DNA from: Streptomyces sp. NBC_01241
GTDB lineage: Bacteria > Actinomycetota > Actinomycetes > Streptomycetales > Streptomycetaceae
Length of the DNA stretch: 64,000 nucleotides
NCBI RefSeq assembly: GCF_041435435.1
Contig: NZ_CP108494.1
Location: forward strand, 5,428,501-5,492,500
Reading direction: 5' to 3'
The position numbers were made by a program, and so were the translations under genes. Numbering within the stretch: the stretch's first letter is position 1; every line of letters starts with the position of its first letter. Below, in pieces: positions 1 to 8,832 of the stretch. The notes under the pieces were generated by a model that saw only the letters and a list, made by a program, of their open reading frames with translations, did no database searches and was not told the origin of the DNA.

Positions 1-878
1 TACCCGGTCACCGCGTGCTTGGGCACCGAGGTGCCGGGGTTGGGGTTGCCGCCGCCGTCCTTGGCCGTACGGCCGCCGACCGTGGCGGACTTGACGGACT
101 CACCGGCCGCGTTGGTCGCGGACACCGCGAACTGGTACGCCGTGTCGGCGGCCAGGCCCGTGATCGTGGCGGAGGTCCCGGTGGACGTGGTGGCCTTCGT
201 ACCGTCCTTGTAGACGGTGTAGCCGGTCGCGCCGGACACCGCGTTCCAGGACAGGGCCACGGAGGAGGACGTGGTCGCGCCGACCGCGAGTCCGGCGGGC
301 GCGGCGGGGATCTCGGGCGTGGGGTCGGTGCCGCCGCCTCCGTCGGGGCCGTTGACCGAGATGTCGTCCGCGTAGTAGGCGGCCTGCCCGTACCAGCCGT
401 GCGTGTACACCGTGACCGAGGTGGTGCTCGGCCCGGTCTTGAAACTGGTGGTCAGCTGGGTCCAACTGGTCGAGCCGGGGGACCAGGTCGACACGTCGGT
501 GGTTCCGGTGCCGCTCGCGCCGAGGTACGCGTACCCACCCTGCACCCAGGAGCTGAGCGTGTACGTCGAGTCGGGCTTCACGGCCACGGTCTGGGTGCAC
601 TGTGCGTTGTCCTGGCCGGCCGGGGTGGCCTTGAGGGCGGCGGTGCCCCCGTGCACGGGGGAGGAGACCGTGGTGCCGCTGCCGGCGGAACAGGTCCAGT
701 TGGCGAGCCCCGACTCGAAGCCCGCGTTCTTGGCGACGTTGACATCGGCGGCCTGGGCGTTGCCGACGAGGCCGGTGGCGGTCAGCGCGCCGGCCGCGAG
801 GACGGCCAGGGCGCCACCGAGGAGCGGCCGCGTGTGGCGCCTGCGGAGTCTGTGGTCGCTGATGGGGGAAGGTTCCAC
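1..878 (-). CDS. Secreted chitinase-like glycoside hydrolase, 5' part only
   Basis: Only the first 292 codons are in the window; the gene continues past base 1. It starts at GTG 878-876 with GGAGG 8 nt upstream. The order is a basic N-terminus, a hydrophobic signal segment ending in an Ala-rich site near residue 44, a carbohydrate-binding-like beta domain (about 45-165), a Gly/Pro linker, a fibronectin type III domain (about 180-265), a second linker, and then the residues KHAVTGY at the window edge. That last motif is how many Streptomyces GH18 chitinase catalytic domains begin, so I infer GH18 although the catalytic motif is not visible. The upstream DasR-type site supports a chitin or N-acetylglucosamine role. 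It would act outside the cell on chitin. Another secreted GH family remains possible. Confidence 0.8.
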   Translation of the reverse strand, partial: MEPSPISDHRLRRRHTRPLLGGALAVLAAGALTATGLVGNAQAADVNVAKNAGFESGLANWTCSAGSGTTVSSPVHGGTAALKATPAGQDNAQCTQTVAVKPDSTYTLSSWVQGGYAYLGASGTGTTDVSTWSPGSTSWTQLTTSFKTGPSTTSVTVYTHGWYGQAAYYADDISVNGPDGGGGTDPTPEIPAAPAGLAVGATTSSSVALSWNAVSGATGYTVYKDGTKATTSTGTSATITGLAADTAYQFAVSATNAAGESVKSATVGGRTAKDGGGNPNPGTSVPKHAVTG

Positions 879-914
879 TTTGCTGCCTCCGTGGGGGAGT
901 TGGGGGATGCCTGG

Positions 915-1010
915 CAGGGGTGTTGGGATGCCGGGCGGTGGTGCTGGGGGGAAGCGCCCGAGCAGGGGTGTTGGGATGCCGGGCGGTGGTGCTGGGGGAA
1001 GCGCCCGAGC
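915..1010. repeat. Two tandem 48/49-bp repeats in the chitinase leader
   Basis: Two copies (915-963 and 963-1010) differ by one G in a G run. They lie between the predicted promoter (about 1136-1164) and the GTG start at 878, so they would sit in a leader of roughly 250 nt. No function is evident; replication slippage or an RNA structure in the leader are both possible. Confidence 0.75.
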
Positions 1011-1135
1011 GGGGGTGCTCGGGGTGCCCGGGGACGAGCCGGCGGGGTTGACCGGCGGTACCTCGGGCTGTCCTTGGAGTGGCGCGGGGATGAAGGGGGA
1101 GTGGAGCCGGGCGACGGGGGTCACCGCTGGCCGAT

Positions 1136-1164
1136 AAACTGGTCCAGACCAATCAAGTTGTCAA
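1136..1164 (-). promoter_or_regulatory. Chitinase promoter with DasR-type operator (dre)
   Basis: On the minus strand TTGACA (1164-1159) and CAGTTT (1141-1136) are separated by 17 nt, a plausible sigma-70-like promoter. ACTGGTCCAGACCAAT at 1138-1153 lies in the spacer and -10 area and matches the remembered DasR consensus ACTGGTCTAGACCACT at 14 of 16 positions. DasR is the GntR-family repressor released by glucosamine-6-phosphate that controls chitinase genes in Streptomyces. Binding here is an inference from sequence. Confidence 0.75.
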
Positions 1165-1684
1165 GACCTCTGGCAACGAGAGCCGCGCGTACCGCGTTCG
1201 CCGACCCGCTCTCCGCCCGCTCTGTCGCCCTCCCTGTCGGCTACCCGCCGGCCACCCCCGAGTGCCCCCGCGCAGGTTCCGGAACGGCCTTGGGCCCCCA
1301 GGGATTGACGTTTTGTTGACTCGGCGTGCCCCGTGCGGGTGACGTGACCCAGATGTCCGGACAGTGACGGTCCGGCCCTCGCCCGGCCGCCGGGCCGCCG
1401 GTTCCGCATCCGGCCTGACGTGCGGAAATGAATTCCGGCCGCAGATAATCGAAAGATGGATTCGTAACACTCCGCAGTGGTACAGAAGTTAACCGTTTCG
1501 GATTTGGTCCGATTTAGCACGGGGGCGTTGCCCGGACATCTCATACGTGTTGTCGTACTGGCCTCCGAAAAGTGTTCTCTGCCAGGTAAGACGTGGATAA
1601 AGTGCTGAGGCAGAACCGCGGAGCAGGAGCGATTGCGGCCTACGTCATGACCGGCGTTTGGCCGGAGCCGAAACGGGGAACAGC
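1165..1684. other. Intergenic region upstream of the Tad locus
   Basis: About 520 bp without a convincing gene. The minus-strand open frames here lack coding-like composition and ribosome binding sites. The stretch around 1470-1620 is less GC-rich than its surroundings and probably carries the promoter of the Tad operon, but I cannot name a -10/-35 pair with confidence. Confidence 0.5.
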
Positions 1685-2569
1685 GTGCCGACCGCAATAG
1701 CAGTGACCAGTGCTGATCTAGTACTACCTCCGACCGATCAGCAGACACCGACAGCCGCCCTGTTGCAGGCTCCCGACGCCCAGGCGCTGGAGATGGCCAT
1801 CGGCGACATGCACGTGCTGCTCGAACAGCACGGGTACGTCGTCGCCGTCTACCCGGCCAGCATCGCGCCCGCCCACGAGCGCCGCCTGTACTCCGTACGC
1901 TCCGTCCTGGAGAGCGACCGCATCGCGCTGCTCAAGGTGGACCTCCCCCCCTTGGGTGTCGCCGTACTCGTCAGGCAGCTGCGCCAGTTGTCCATCTGTG
2001 ACTTCAGCCCGGGAGTGGTCGCCTCCGCCGCCCGGCTGCTGTCCCACTACATCCACGCGGGCGCCCTGCTGAACTCGGTCACCAAGTTCGACCGGGTCCC
2101 GGTCGATCTCAGGACGCACGCCACGTCCTGGGTGCCGGGCTCCCAGTTCGTCGTGGTCGCGGGACCGGACCCGCAGCTCGTCAAGGTCGGCCCGAAGGCG
2201 GTCCTGCCGACCGGCCCGGAGTTCGCCACCGACCTGGTGACCGCCAAGGGGCAGTCCCCATCGGAATGGGTGAAGCGGACTCTCGCACCCGCCTGGCAGG
2301 TCCAGTCCATTCACGAGGCACCGCTTCCGTCCGATTCCCCGGCCTGGTGGGGAACCGGAAAACTGGTGGAATTCGCCGCCTATCTTCCAGACATCTCCGT
2401 CCTGTACCAATTGGTGTCCTCCGTACGTCGCGAGAACTGCCACTGGTGCGGAATGGAGCTCATCGGTGACCGCTGCGGGTTCTGCTCCTCCCCGCTGCCC
2501 GCGGCCGAGAGCCGAATGCACCCCGCCGGTGTCCTCAGCCAGGGAGCGCCTGCACCACCGCAGTTCTAG
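1685..2569 (+). CDS. Tad-locus protein of unknown function with C-terminal zinc ribbon
   Basis: 294 aa from GTG 1685, with a GGGGA sequence just upstream; an in-frame start at 1658 is less likely. No signal peptide or membrane segment is evident. Near the C-terminus there are two CxxC pairs (CHWC and CGFC) about 13 residues apart, the layout of a zinc ribbon. It is the first gene of the Tad pilus locus and is 75 bp from cpaB, so it is probably cotranscribed. I recognise no named family. A cytoplasmic assembly or regulatory role for the pilus is an inference from position only. Confidence 0.75.
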   Translation: MPTAIAVTSADLVLPPTDQQTPTAALLQAPDAQALEMAIGDMHVLLEQHGYVVAVYPASIAPAHERRLYSVRSVLESDRIALLKVDLPPLGVAVLVRQLRQLSICDFSPGVVASAARLLSHYIHAGALLNSVTKFDRVPVDLRTHATSWVPGSQFVVVAGPDPQLVKVGPKAVLPTGPEFATDLVTAKGQSPSEWVKRTLAPAWQVQSIHEAPLPSDSPAWWGTGKLVEFAAYLPDISVLYQLVSSVRRENCHWCGMELIGDRCGFCSSPLPAAESRMHPAGVLSQGAPAPPQF

Positions 2570-2644
2570 CGCTTCCGCTTTCCTCCGTAGACGCCCTTCT
2601 GTCCGCTGCCCCACGCATCCGATTCGAACGAGGTTGTCCGGCCC

Positions 2645-3352
2645 ATGAACTCCCGCCAGCGCCGCGGCGTGATACTCCTGCTTTTGTCGGTCCTGTGCGC
2701 CTTCGGCGCCTTCGCCGGCGTGCTCTCGGTGATCAGCGACGTCAACTCCAAGGTCGGCCCCGAGGTCTCGGCCTACCAGCTGAAATCCGACGTGGCGCCC
2801 TATACAGCCCTGTCCTCCGGTCAGTTCGAGAAGATCTCGATGCCGAAGCGCTGGCTGTCCACCAACGCGGTGACCGATCTCTCCGAGGTGAACGGCAAGA
2901 TCGCCGTCACCCAGCTGCGCAAGGGCTCACTGCTCCAGTCCGACATGATGCAGAAGCGCCCCGAACTGCAGCCCGGGGAGCAGGAGATCGCCATCATGAT
3001 CGACGCCGCGACCGGCGTCGCGGGCAAGATCACGCCCGGCGCCACGGTCAACATCTACGCCACCTTCGCCGGTGAGCGCGACGGCGACCCCTCCCAGTCG
3101 AAGGTCATCGTCTCCAACGCCAAGGTGCTGGACGTCGGCAAGCTCACCGCCCTGGAGCCGAGCCGCGACGGCAAGTCCAACATGGGCACCGAGGCCGTCC
3201 CGATCACCTTCGCGCTCAACACGCTCGACACCCAGCGCATCGCCTACGCCGAGTCCTTCGCGGCGCACGTACGCCTCGCGCTCCTGGCCTCCGGCAGCGA
3301 CGCCACCATCCGCCCGGGCGACCGCACCTACACGCTCGACAAGGACAAGTGA
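2645..3352 (+). CDS. cpaB: Flp pilus assembly protein CpaB (RcpC-like)
   Basis: 235 aa. An N-terminal membrane anchor (about residues 9-29) is followed by an SAF-like segment (about 40-100) with the typical GKIAV and LRKGSLLQ phrases, then a domain matching the C-terminal RcpC/CpaB region. In Gram-negative Tad systems CpaB works in the periplasm with the secretin. Streptomyces has no outer membrane, so here it probably sits on the outer face of the cytoplasmic membrane in the pilus base. The stop overlaps the ribosome binding site of the next gene, which suggests translational coupling. Confidence 0.85.
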   Translation: MNSRQRRGVILLLLSVLCAFGAFAGVLSVISDVNSKVGPEVSAYQLKSDVAPYTALSSGQFEKISMPKRWLSTNAVTDLSEVNGKIAVTQLRKGSLLQSDMMQKRPELQPGEQEIAIMIDAATGVAGKITPGATVNIYATFAGERDGDPSQSKVIVSNAKVLDVGKLTALEPSRDGKSNMGTEAVPITFALNTLDTQRIAYAESFAAHVRLALLASGSDATIRPGDRTYTLDKDK

Positions 3353-3359
3353 GGATCGC

Positions 3360-4640
3360 ATGACCACCAGGATCCTCCCGGCCGTCGGTGACATCGACGC
3401 GGCCAGATCCGTCACCACCCTGCTCAGCCAGCTCCCCGACGCGGAACCAGCGACTCCGGTCGGTGACTCGACCCAGCTCATCGACACCCTCGCCCGGCTC
3501 GCGGGCGAATCGCTCGACGATCTGCCCGAGGTCGTGCTGGTCCACGAGCGGATCGGCCCGGTGCCGGCGCTGGAACTGATCCGGGAGGTCTCCCTGCGCT
3601 TCCCCGCCATCGGGGTCGTGCTCATCACCGCCGACGTCACACCGGGCCTGTTCTCGTCCGCGATGGAGTCGGGGGCGCGAGGCGTCATCACCTTGCCCCT
3701 GAACTATGAGGAACTGGCCAGCCGGGTCCAGTCCGCCGCCCAGTGGTCCGTCGGCGTCCGCCGCCACCTGAGCGCCGGAGCCGATGTCTTCACCGGCCCC
3801 GGCGGTACGGTCATCACGGTCAGCGGCGCGAAGGGCGGGGTCGGCGCCACCGTCACCGCCGTACAACTCGCCCTGGCGGCCCAGACGTCCGGACGCACCG
3901 TCGCCCTGGTCGACATGGACCTCCAGGCCGGTGACATCGGCTCGTACCTCGATGTGCAGTTCCGGCGCTCCATCGTCGACCTGGCGACCATCACCGACAT
4001 CTCGCCGCGCGTCCTGTCCGACGCGGTGTTCAGCCACGGCTCCGGCCTCGCGCTGCTCCTGGCCCCCGGCGAGGGCGAGAGCGCCGAGGAGGTCAGCGAC
4101 CGCTCGGCCCGGCAGATCGTCAGCGCCCTGCGTTCGCGCTACGAGGTCGTGGTCATCGACTGCGGCAGCCAGCTCCAGGGCGCCAGCGCCGCGGCCATCG
4201 AGATGGCCGACACGGCGCTGCTGGTCACCACCCCCGACGTGATCGCGGTGCGCGGCGCCAAGCGCCTCGTACGCATGTGGGACCGGCTCCAGATCCGCAA
4301 GGCGGAGGAGACGGTCACCGTGGTCAACCGGTTCATCCGCAACACCGAGATCCAGCCGCAGCTGATCGAGAAGATCACCGGAACCCGGACGGCGAACACG
4401 GCCGTTCCCGCGAACTTCAAGGAGCTCCAGAGCGTCGTCGACTCGGGCCGGCTGCATGAACTCGACTCCAAGAGCACCGTCAAACAGGCCCTCTGGGCCC
4501 TTGCGGGCGAGCTGGGCATCGTGAAGGTTCCTGACAAGGCGGAGAAGAGCGGCGCGAAGAGCGGCGCGAAGTTCAAGAACGACCGAGGCTCGATCGGGCG
4601 CCGACGCGACCGCGACTCCCGGAACCGGCCGACGACCTAG
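3360..4640 (+). CDS. cpaE: Tad pilus localisation ATPase TadZ/CpaE
   Basis: 426 aa from ATG 3360; GAGGA overlaps the cpaB stop. Residues 1-140 form a receiver-like domain with no clear phosphoacceptor, as usual in TadZ. Residues 150-400 are a MinD/ParA-type ATPase with the deviant P-loop SGAKGGVGAT at 155-164, in which the second conserved Lys is Ala, as in many CpaE proteins. The C-terminal 30 residues are very basic and rich in Lys, Gly and Arg. The family places the pilus machine at a chosen site on the membrane. It lies between cpaB and the pseudopilin genes. Confidence 0.88.
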   Translation: MTTRILPAVGDIDAARSVTTLLSQLPDAEPATPVGDSTQLIDTLARLAGESLDDLPEVVLVHERIGPVPALELIREVSLRFPAIGVVLITADVTPGLFSSAMESGARGVITLPLNYEELASRVQSAAQWSVGVRRHLSAGADVFTGPGGTVITVSGAKGGVGATVTAVQLALAAQTSGRTVALVDMDLQAGDIGSYLDVQFRRSIVDLATITDISPRVLSDAVFSHGSGLALLLAPGEGESAEEVSDRSARQIVSALRSRYEVVVIDCGSQLQGASAAAIEMADTALLVTTPDVIAVRGAKRLVRMWDRLQIRKAEETVTVVNRFIRNTEIQPQLIEKITGTRTANTAVPANFKELQSVVDSGRLHELDSKSTVKQALWALAGELGIVKVPDKAEKSGAKSGAKFKNDRGSIGRRRDRDSRNRPTT

Positions 4641-4655
4641 GGGGCAAGTTGACCA

Positions 4656-5117
4656 ATGGCACTTACCGAGACGAAAGACACGGAGAGACGGGGAAGGCGT
4701 TACGGTGACGCCGCCCCGGCGCGGGATGGAATCCGCGTCCGCCTCTTCGGCCGGGGGCGCGACCGAGGCCAGACCGCGATCGAGTTCCTCGGCGTCACAC
4801 CGCTGATCATCCTGCTGATGATCGCGCTCTGGCAGTGCGCGCTGATCGGCTACACGTTCTCCCTGGCGGGGAACGCGGCGGACGAGACGGCGCACAAGGG
4901 GGCCATCTCGCAGGGCCTGCGGTTCACGGAGTGCCGGAACACGGCCGAGAAGCACCTGCCGAAGGCCTGGCGGGACGGCTTGAAGTCGGCGAAGTGCCGT
5001 TCCAAGTCAGGCCTGTACACGGCCGAGGTCAAACTCCAGGTACCAATCCTGGTACCCGGCATCCTCAACTGGAAGTTCCCGGTCACCGGCAACGCGGCGT
5101 TCCCGCTGGAGGGCTGA
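4656..5117 (+). CDS. TadE-like minor pseudopilin
   Basis: 153 aa. A basic N-terminus of about 35 residues is followed by the prepilin motif RGQTAIEFLG, with Gly at -1, Glu at +5 and Phe at +6, and then a hydrophobic helix (about 40-65). The C-terminal part, with two Cys residues, would be outside the membrane. This is the TadE architecture: cleaved by a prepilin peptidase and built into or helping to start the pilus. It is 15 bp from cpaE and 3 bp from the next pseudopilin gene. Confidence 0.82.
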   Translation: MALTETKDTERRGRRYGDAAPARDGIRVRLFGRGRDRGQTAIEFLGVTPLIILLMIALWQCALIGYTFSLAGNAADETAHKGAISQGLRFTECRNTAEKHLPKAWRDGLKSAKCRSKSGLYTAEVKLQVPILVPGILNWKFPVTGNAAFPLEG

Positions 5118-5120
5118 GCG

Positions 5121-5525
5121 ATGAGCAAGCGCACGCACACACCCGGCCGGACGGCCGCTCCCACCACCGCCACCCCCCGCCGCGACCGCGGCCAGGTCGC
5201 CATCGAGTATCTGGGCTTCCTCCCCCTGCTGCTCCTGGTCGGCCTCCTCGCGATCCAGGCAGGCCTCGCCGCGTACGCCGCCAACCAGGCGGGGACCGGC
5301 GCCCGGGCGGGAGCCCGTATGGCCAGCATGTCGACGGGGGACTGCGACGTGCAGGCAGCCAAGGACGCGATGAGCGGCTGGACCGCCGACCGGGCCAAGA
5401 GCATCGACAAGCCCGCCTCCTTCGACAAGGTCACCTGCACCATCAGTGTCGACGTGCCCGACATCATCCCGGGCGTCCATATCTGGGGTCCGGCCGAACG
5501 CAGTTCCACGATGCCCCGCACCTGA
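5121..5525 (+). CDS. Second TadE/TadF-like minor pseudopilin
   Basis: 134 aa. It has the motif RGQVAIEYLG (Glu +5, Tyr +6), a hydrophobic helix at about 33-55, and a short external part with two Cys. It is a paralogue of the preceding gene with the same layout. Tad loci often carry paired TadE and TadF pseudopilins, and I cannot decide which of the two this is. Confidence 0.82.
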   Translation: MSKRTHTPGRTAAPTTATPRRDRGQVAIEYLGFLPLLLLVGLLAIQAGLAAYAANQAGTGARAGARMASMSTGDCDVQAAKDAMSGWTADRAKSIDKPASFDKVTCTISVDVPDIIPGVHIWGPAERSSTMPRT

Positions 5526-5593
5526 CCCCCCCGGCGCACGCGCCGCTGCTTCACCAGCGGCTCAACCAGCAAGTCGGAACGAGGAGTTACGGA

Positions 5594-6931
5594 ATGAGTC
5601 TGCGGGCACGCATGGCCGCCCCCGAGAAGAACGGCGGAGCGCGGGAGGACAGCCACATGGTGGCCACCTACCGCGCCAAGCTGCTCGAAGAGATCGACCT
5701 GGCGGAGATGTCCTCGCTCGCCGCCGCAGACCGGCGGGCCCGGCTGGAGCGCGTGCTCAGCCACATCATCAGCCGCGAAGGACCGGTCCTCTCGACCGTC
5801 GAACGCACCCAGCTGATCCGCCGGGTCGTCGACGAGGCCCTCGGTCTCGGCATTCTGGAACCGCTCCTCGAAGACGCGTCCATCACCGAAATCATGGTGA
5901 ACGGACCGGACCAGATCTTCGTCGAGCGCAGTGGCAAGGTCGAACAGCTCCCGATGCGCTTCAGTTCGCACGAGCAGCTGATGCAGACCATCGAGCGCAT
6001 CGTCTCGACCGTCAACCGCCGCGTCGACGAGTCGAACCCCATGGTTGACGCGCGTCTACCCAGTGGTGAGCGTGTCAACGTGATCATCCCGCCGCTGTCG
6101 CTGAGCGGTGCGACGCTCACCATCCGACGGTTCCCGAGGGCCTTCACGCTCCAGGAAATGATCAACGTCGGCTCGCTCGACGAGCAGATGCTGATCCTGC
6201 TCTCCGGACTCGTCCAGGCCAAGCTGAACGTCATCGTCTCCGGCGCCACCGGCACCGGGAAGACGACGCTCCTCAACGCGCTCTCCGGCCTCATCCCCGA
6301 CAGCGAGCGCATCGTCACCATCGAGGACTCCGCCGAGCTCCAGCTCCAGCAGAGCCATGTGATCCGGTTGGAGTCCCGTCCTGCGAACGTCGAGGGGAAA
6401 GGCCAGATCACCATCCGTGACCTGGTCCGCAACTCCCTGCGTATGCGCCCCGACCGGATCGTCGTCGGTGAGGTCCGTGGTGGTGAATCGCTCGACATGC
6501 TCCAGGCGATGTCGACCGGTCACGACGGCTCGCTCGCCACCGTCCACGCCAACAACGCCGAGGACGCGCTCATGCGTCTGCAGACTCTGGCCTCGATGTC
6601 GGAGATCAAGATCCCGTTCGAAGCACTGCACGACCAGATCAACAGCGCCGTCGACGTCATCGTCCAGCTCACCCGGCACGCCGACGGCTCCCGCAAGATC
6701 ACCGAGATCGCCGTCCTCGACTCGCACGGCCGCGATCCCTACCGCATCGTGACCGTCGCCCGGTTCGACGCCCAGCCGATGGACGCCGAGGGGCGGATCA
6801 ACGGCGAGTTCAAGTACCTCCCGATCCCGCGCAAGATCGCCGAGCGTCTCTACATGGCCAGCCAGCCCGTCCCGCAGGCCTTCGGGGTCGCCGATTCCGC
6901 CGAACAGCTCGCCACCCGAGAGGCCAACTAG
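5594..6931 (+). CDS. tadA: Tad secretion ATPase TadA/CpaF
   Basis: 445 aa from ATG 5594, with GAGGAG 7 nt upstream. The N-terminal 80 residues are variable and are followed by the CpaF domain. Walker A is GATGTGKTT at about 217-225, an Asp box follows (TIEDSAEL), and Walker B lies in the stretch RPDRIVVGEVRGGE. The Tad family ATPase powers pilin polymerisation from the cytoplasm. Length and motif order are normal. It is followed 9 bp later by tadB. Confidence 0.95.
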   Translation: MSLRARMAAPEKNGGAREDSHMVATYRAKLLEEIDLAEMSSLAAADRRARLERVLSHIISREGPVLSTVERTQLIRRVVDEALGLGILEPLLEDASITEIMVNGPDQIFVERSGKVEQLPMRFSSHEQLMQTIERIVSTVNRRVDESNPMVDARLPSGERVNVIIPPLSLSGATLTIRRFPRAFTLQEMINVGSLDEQMLILLSGLVQAKLNVIVSGATGTGKTTLLNALSGLIPDSERIVTIEDSAELQLQQSHVIRLESRPANVEGKGQITIRDLVRNSLRMRPDRIVVGEVRGGESLDMLQAMSTGHDGSLATVHANNAEDALMRLQTLASMSEIKIPFEALHDQINSAVDVIVQLTRHADGSRKITEIAVLDSHGRDPYRIVTVARFDAQPMDAEGRINGEFKYLPIPRKIAERLYMASQPVPQAFGVADSAEQLATREAN

Positions 6932-6940
6932 GACCGCGCC

Positions 6941-7879
6941 ATGACGAATCTCCCTCTTCTCACGATCGGCGTCACCCTGCTCTTCGGCGTCACGGGCGTC
7001 GCGGGCCTGCACGCCTACTCCGGCGGGAAGGCCGACCGGGACGCCCTGGTGGACCGCCTCTCGCACACCGGCCACATCCCGGAGACCGGGCGCCATCGCC
7101 GATTCCGCGGCCTCGACGCCAGGCTGCGCAAGACGGGTCTGGGCCGGAAGCTCGAACTGAAGCTGGCCGCCACCGGCCTGGAGCTCACCCCGGGCGAATT
7201 CTTCGTCTACTCGCTCCTCGCCATGGCCGGACTGTGGATGATCGCCTCGTCCATGCTCGCCAGCTTCTTCGGTCCGGTCGCCGCGCTCATCGGCCTCTGG
7301 GGCGCCAACGCCTTCCTGAACTGGCAGCGGACCAAACGCACCGAACGCTTCATCAACCAGCTCCCCGAACTCGCCCGTATCCTCGCCAACGCCACCCAGG
7401 CCGGCCTCGCGCTGCGTACGTCCATCAGCATGGCGGCCGACGAGATGGAGGACCCGGCGGGCGAGGAACTGGCCCGGGTCTCCCGACGCCTCGCCGTCGG
7501 CGAATCCCTGGAGGACGCGATGAGCGAGCTGACCGACCGGCTGCCCTCCCGCGAACTCGTCGTCCTCGTCACCACCCTCGTCCTGTCCAACCGGGCCGGC
7601 GGTACGGTCGTCAGCTCGCTGCGCAACCTCACGGAGACGCTGGAGGAGCGCAAGGAGACCCGGCGCGAGGTCAAGACACAGCTCTCCCAGGTCACCGTCA
7701 CCGCCTACGCCGTCCCGATGTTCGGCCTGGGCGCCATGCTCCTGATGAACGCGGTCATGCCCGGCGCACTCGACCGCATGACCGGCGCCTTCATCGGCCA
7801 GGTCGCGGTGGTCGTCTCCATCGCCCTGTACACGATCGGATTCATCGTGATCCGCCGCATGTCCCGGATCGACGTCTGA
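6941..7879 (+). CDS. tadB: Tad inner-membrane platform protein TadB
   Basis: 312 aa with an N-terminal membrane segment, a cytoplasmic stretch, a T2SSF domain (about 140-270) carrying the typical phrase RILANATQAGLALRTSI, and C-terminal membrane helices. TadB and TadC form the platform on which the TadA ATPase acts. Its stop overlaps the tadC start (TGATG). Confidence 0.9.
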   Translation: MTNLPLLTIGVTLLFGVTGVAGLHAYSGGKADRDALVDRLSHTGHIPETGRHRRFRGLDARLRKTGLGRKLELKLAATGLELTPGEFFVYSLLAMAGLWMIASSMLASFFGPVAALIGLWGANAFLNWQRTKRTERFINQLPELARILANATQAGLALRTSISMAADEMEDPAGEELARVSRRLAVGESLEDAMSELTDRLPSRELVVLVTTLVLSNRAGGTVVSSLRNLTETLEERKETRREVKTQLSQVTVTAYAVPMFGLGAMLLMNAVMPGALDRMTGAFIGQVAVVVSIALYTIGFIVIRRMSRIDV

Positions 7880-8781
7880 TGGGCGGGGCGCACATGGGCC
7901 TGCTGCTCGCCGGCGTCATGGGTCTCGCGGTGTACGGAGTCAGTGCCGGTATCCGCATGTACCGGCGCGACGCGAAGCTCCCCGGCGACCTCGCGATCGC
8001 CCTGGAGGTCGGCGCCACCCGCACCAGCGCGGTCGGCTCCGGTATCGACCGGCTCGGCATGCGCTGGGCCCCCGCGGTCCTGCGGATGATGGGACCCAAG
8101 GCCGTCAACAAGAAGCGCCGCCAGATCGACCTGGCGGGCAACCCCGGCGGTCTTACGATCGACCGCTACGCCGCCCGCCGCGCCGTCTACGGCGGCCTCG
8201 GCGCGCTCGGCGCCTTCACGATGCTCCTGCGCGGCCAGATCTTCTTCGCGCTGCTGCTGATCGCCTTCGGCATCTTCTGGGTCGAGGTCGGCATCTGGTC
8301 GGCGGTCCGTGTGCGCCGCGACCACATCGACCGGACGCTCCCCGACTTCCTCGACGTCCTCGCCGTCGTCGTCTCGGCGGGTCTCGGCTTCCGCCAGGCA
8401 CTGGGACGCGTCGCCGAGAAGTACGAGGGCCCCTGGGCCGACGAACTCCGCATCACCCTGCGCCAGATGGACATGGGCGTCAGCCGTCGCGAGGCCTTCG
8501 AGCAACTGCGCAAGCGCAATGACTCGGAGCAGGTGGCGATGTTCGTGACCACGCTCCAGCAGGGCGAGGAGCTCGGTGCGCCGATCGTCGAGACGCTGAT
8601 CCAGATCGCCAACGACATGCGCCGCACCGACGCCCAGAACGCCCGCCGCAAGGCGGCCAGGGCCGTACCCAAGGCGACCTTCGCCGTCACGACGTTCCTG
8701 CTCCCCGGAACGCTGGTGCTGCTGACGGTCGGCTTCGTCTACGGAGCCAACATCGACTTCGGCTTCCTCACGGGCGGATGA
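7879..8781 (+). CDS. tadC: Tad inner-membrane platform protein TadC
   Basis: 300 aa from ATG 7879, which shares one base with the tadB stop; ATG 7894 is an alternative. It has an N-terminal helix, two central helices (about 95-140) and a T2SSF domain with TLPDFLDVLAVVVSAGLGFRQ-type sequence, ending in a C-terminal helix. It pairs with TadB. There is a 51-bp gap to the histidine kinase gene, so the sensor system may be in the same transcript. Confidence 0.9.
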   Translation: MGGAHMGLLLAGVMGLAVYGVSAGIRMYRRDAKLPGDLAIALEVGATRTSAVGSGIDRLGMRWAPAVLRMMGPKAVNKKRRQIDLAGNPGGLTIDRYAARRAVYGGLGALGAFTMLLRGQIFFALLLIAFGIFWVEVGIWSAVRVRRDHIDRTLPDFLDVLAVVVSAGLGFRQALGRVAEKYEGPWADELRITLRQMDMGVSRREAFEQLRKRNDSEQVAMFVTTLQQGEELGAPIVETLIQIANDMRRTDAQNARRKAARAVPKATFAVTTFLLPGTLVLLTVGFVYGANIDFGFLTGG

Positions 8782-8832
8782 CGTGAACGAGGCGGACGGT
8801 GGGCAGGACGATCGGAAGGAGGTGACAGGCTC

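Noticed and set aside
1153..1748. Minus-strand frames of 105 and 195 aa in the region before the Tad locus
   Set aside because: No ribosome binding site or domain; the longer one also runs into the first Tad gene.
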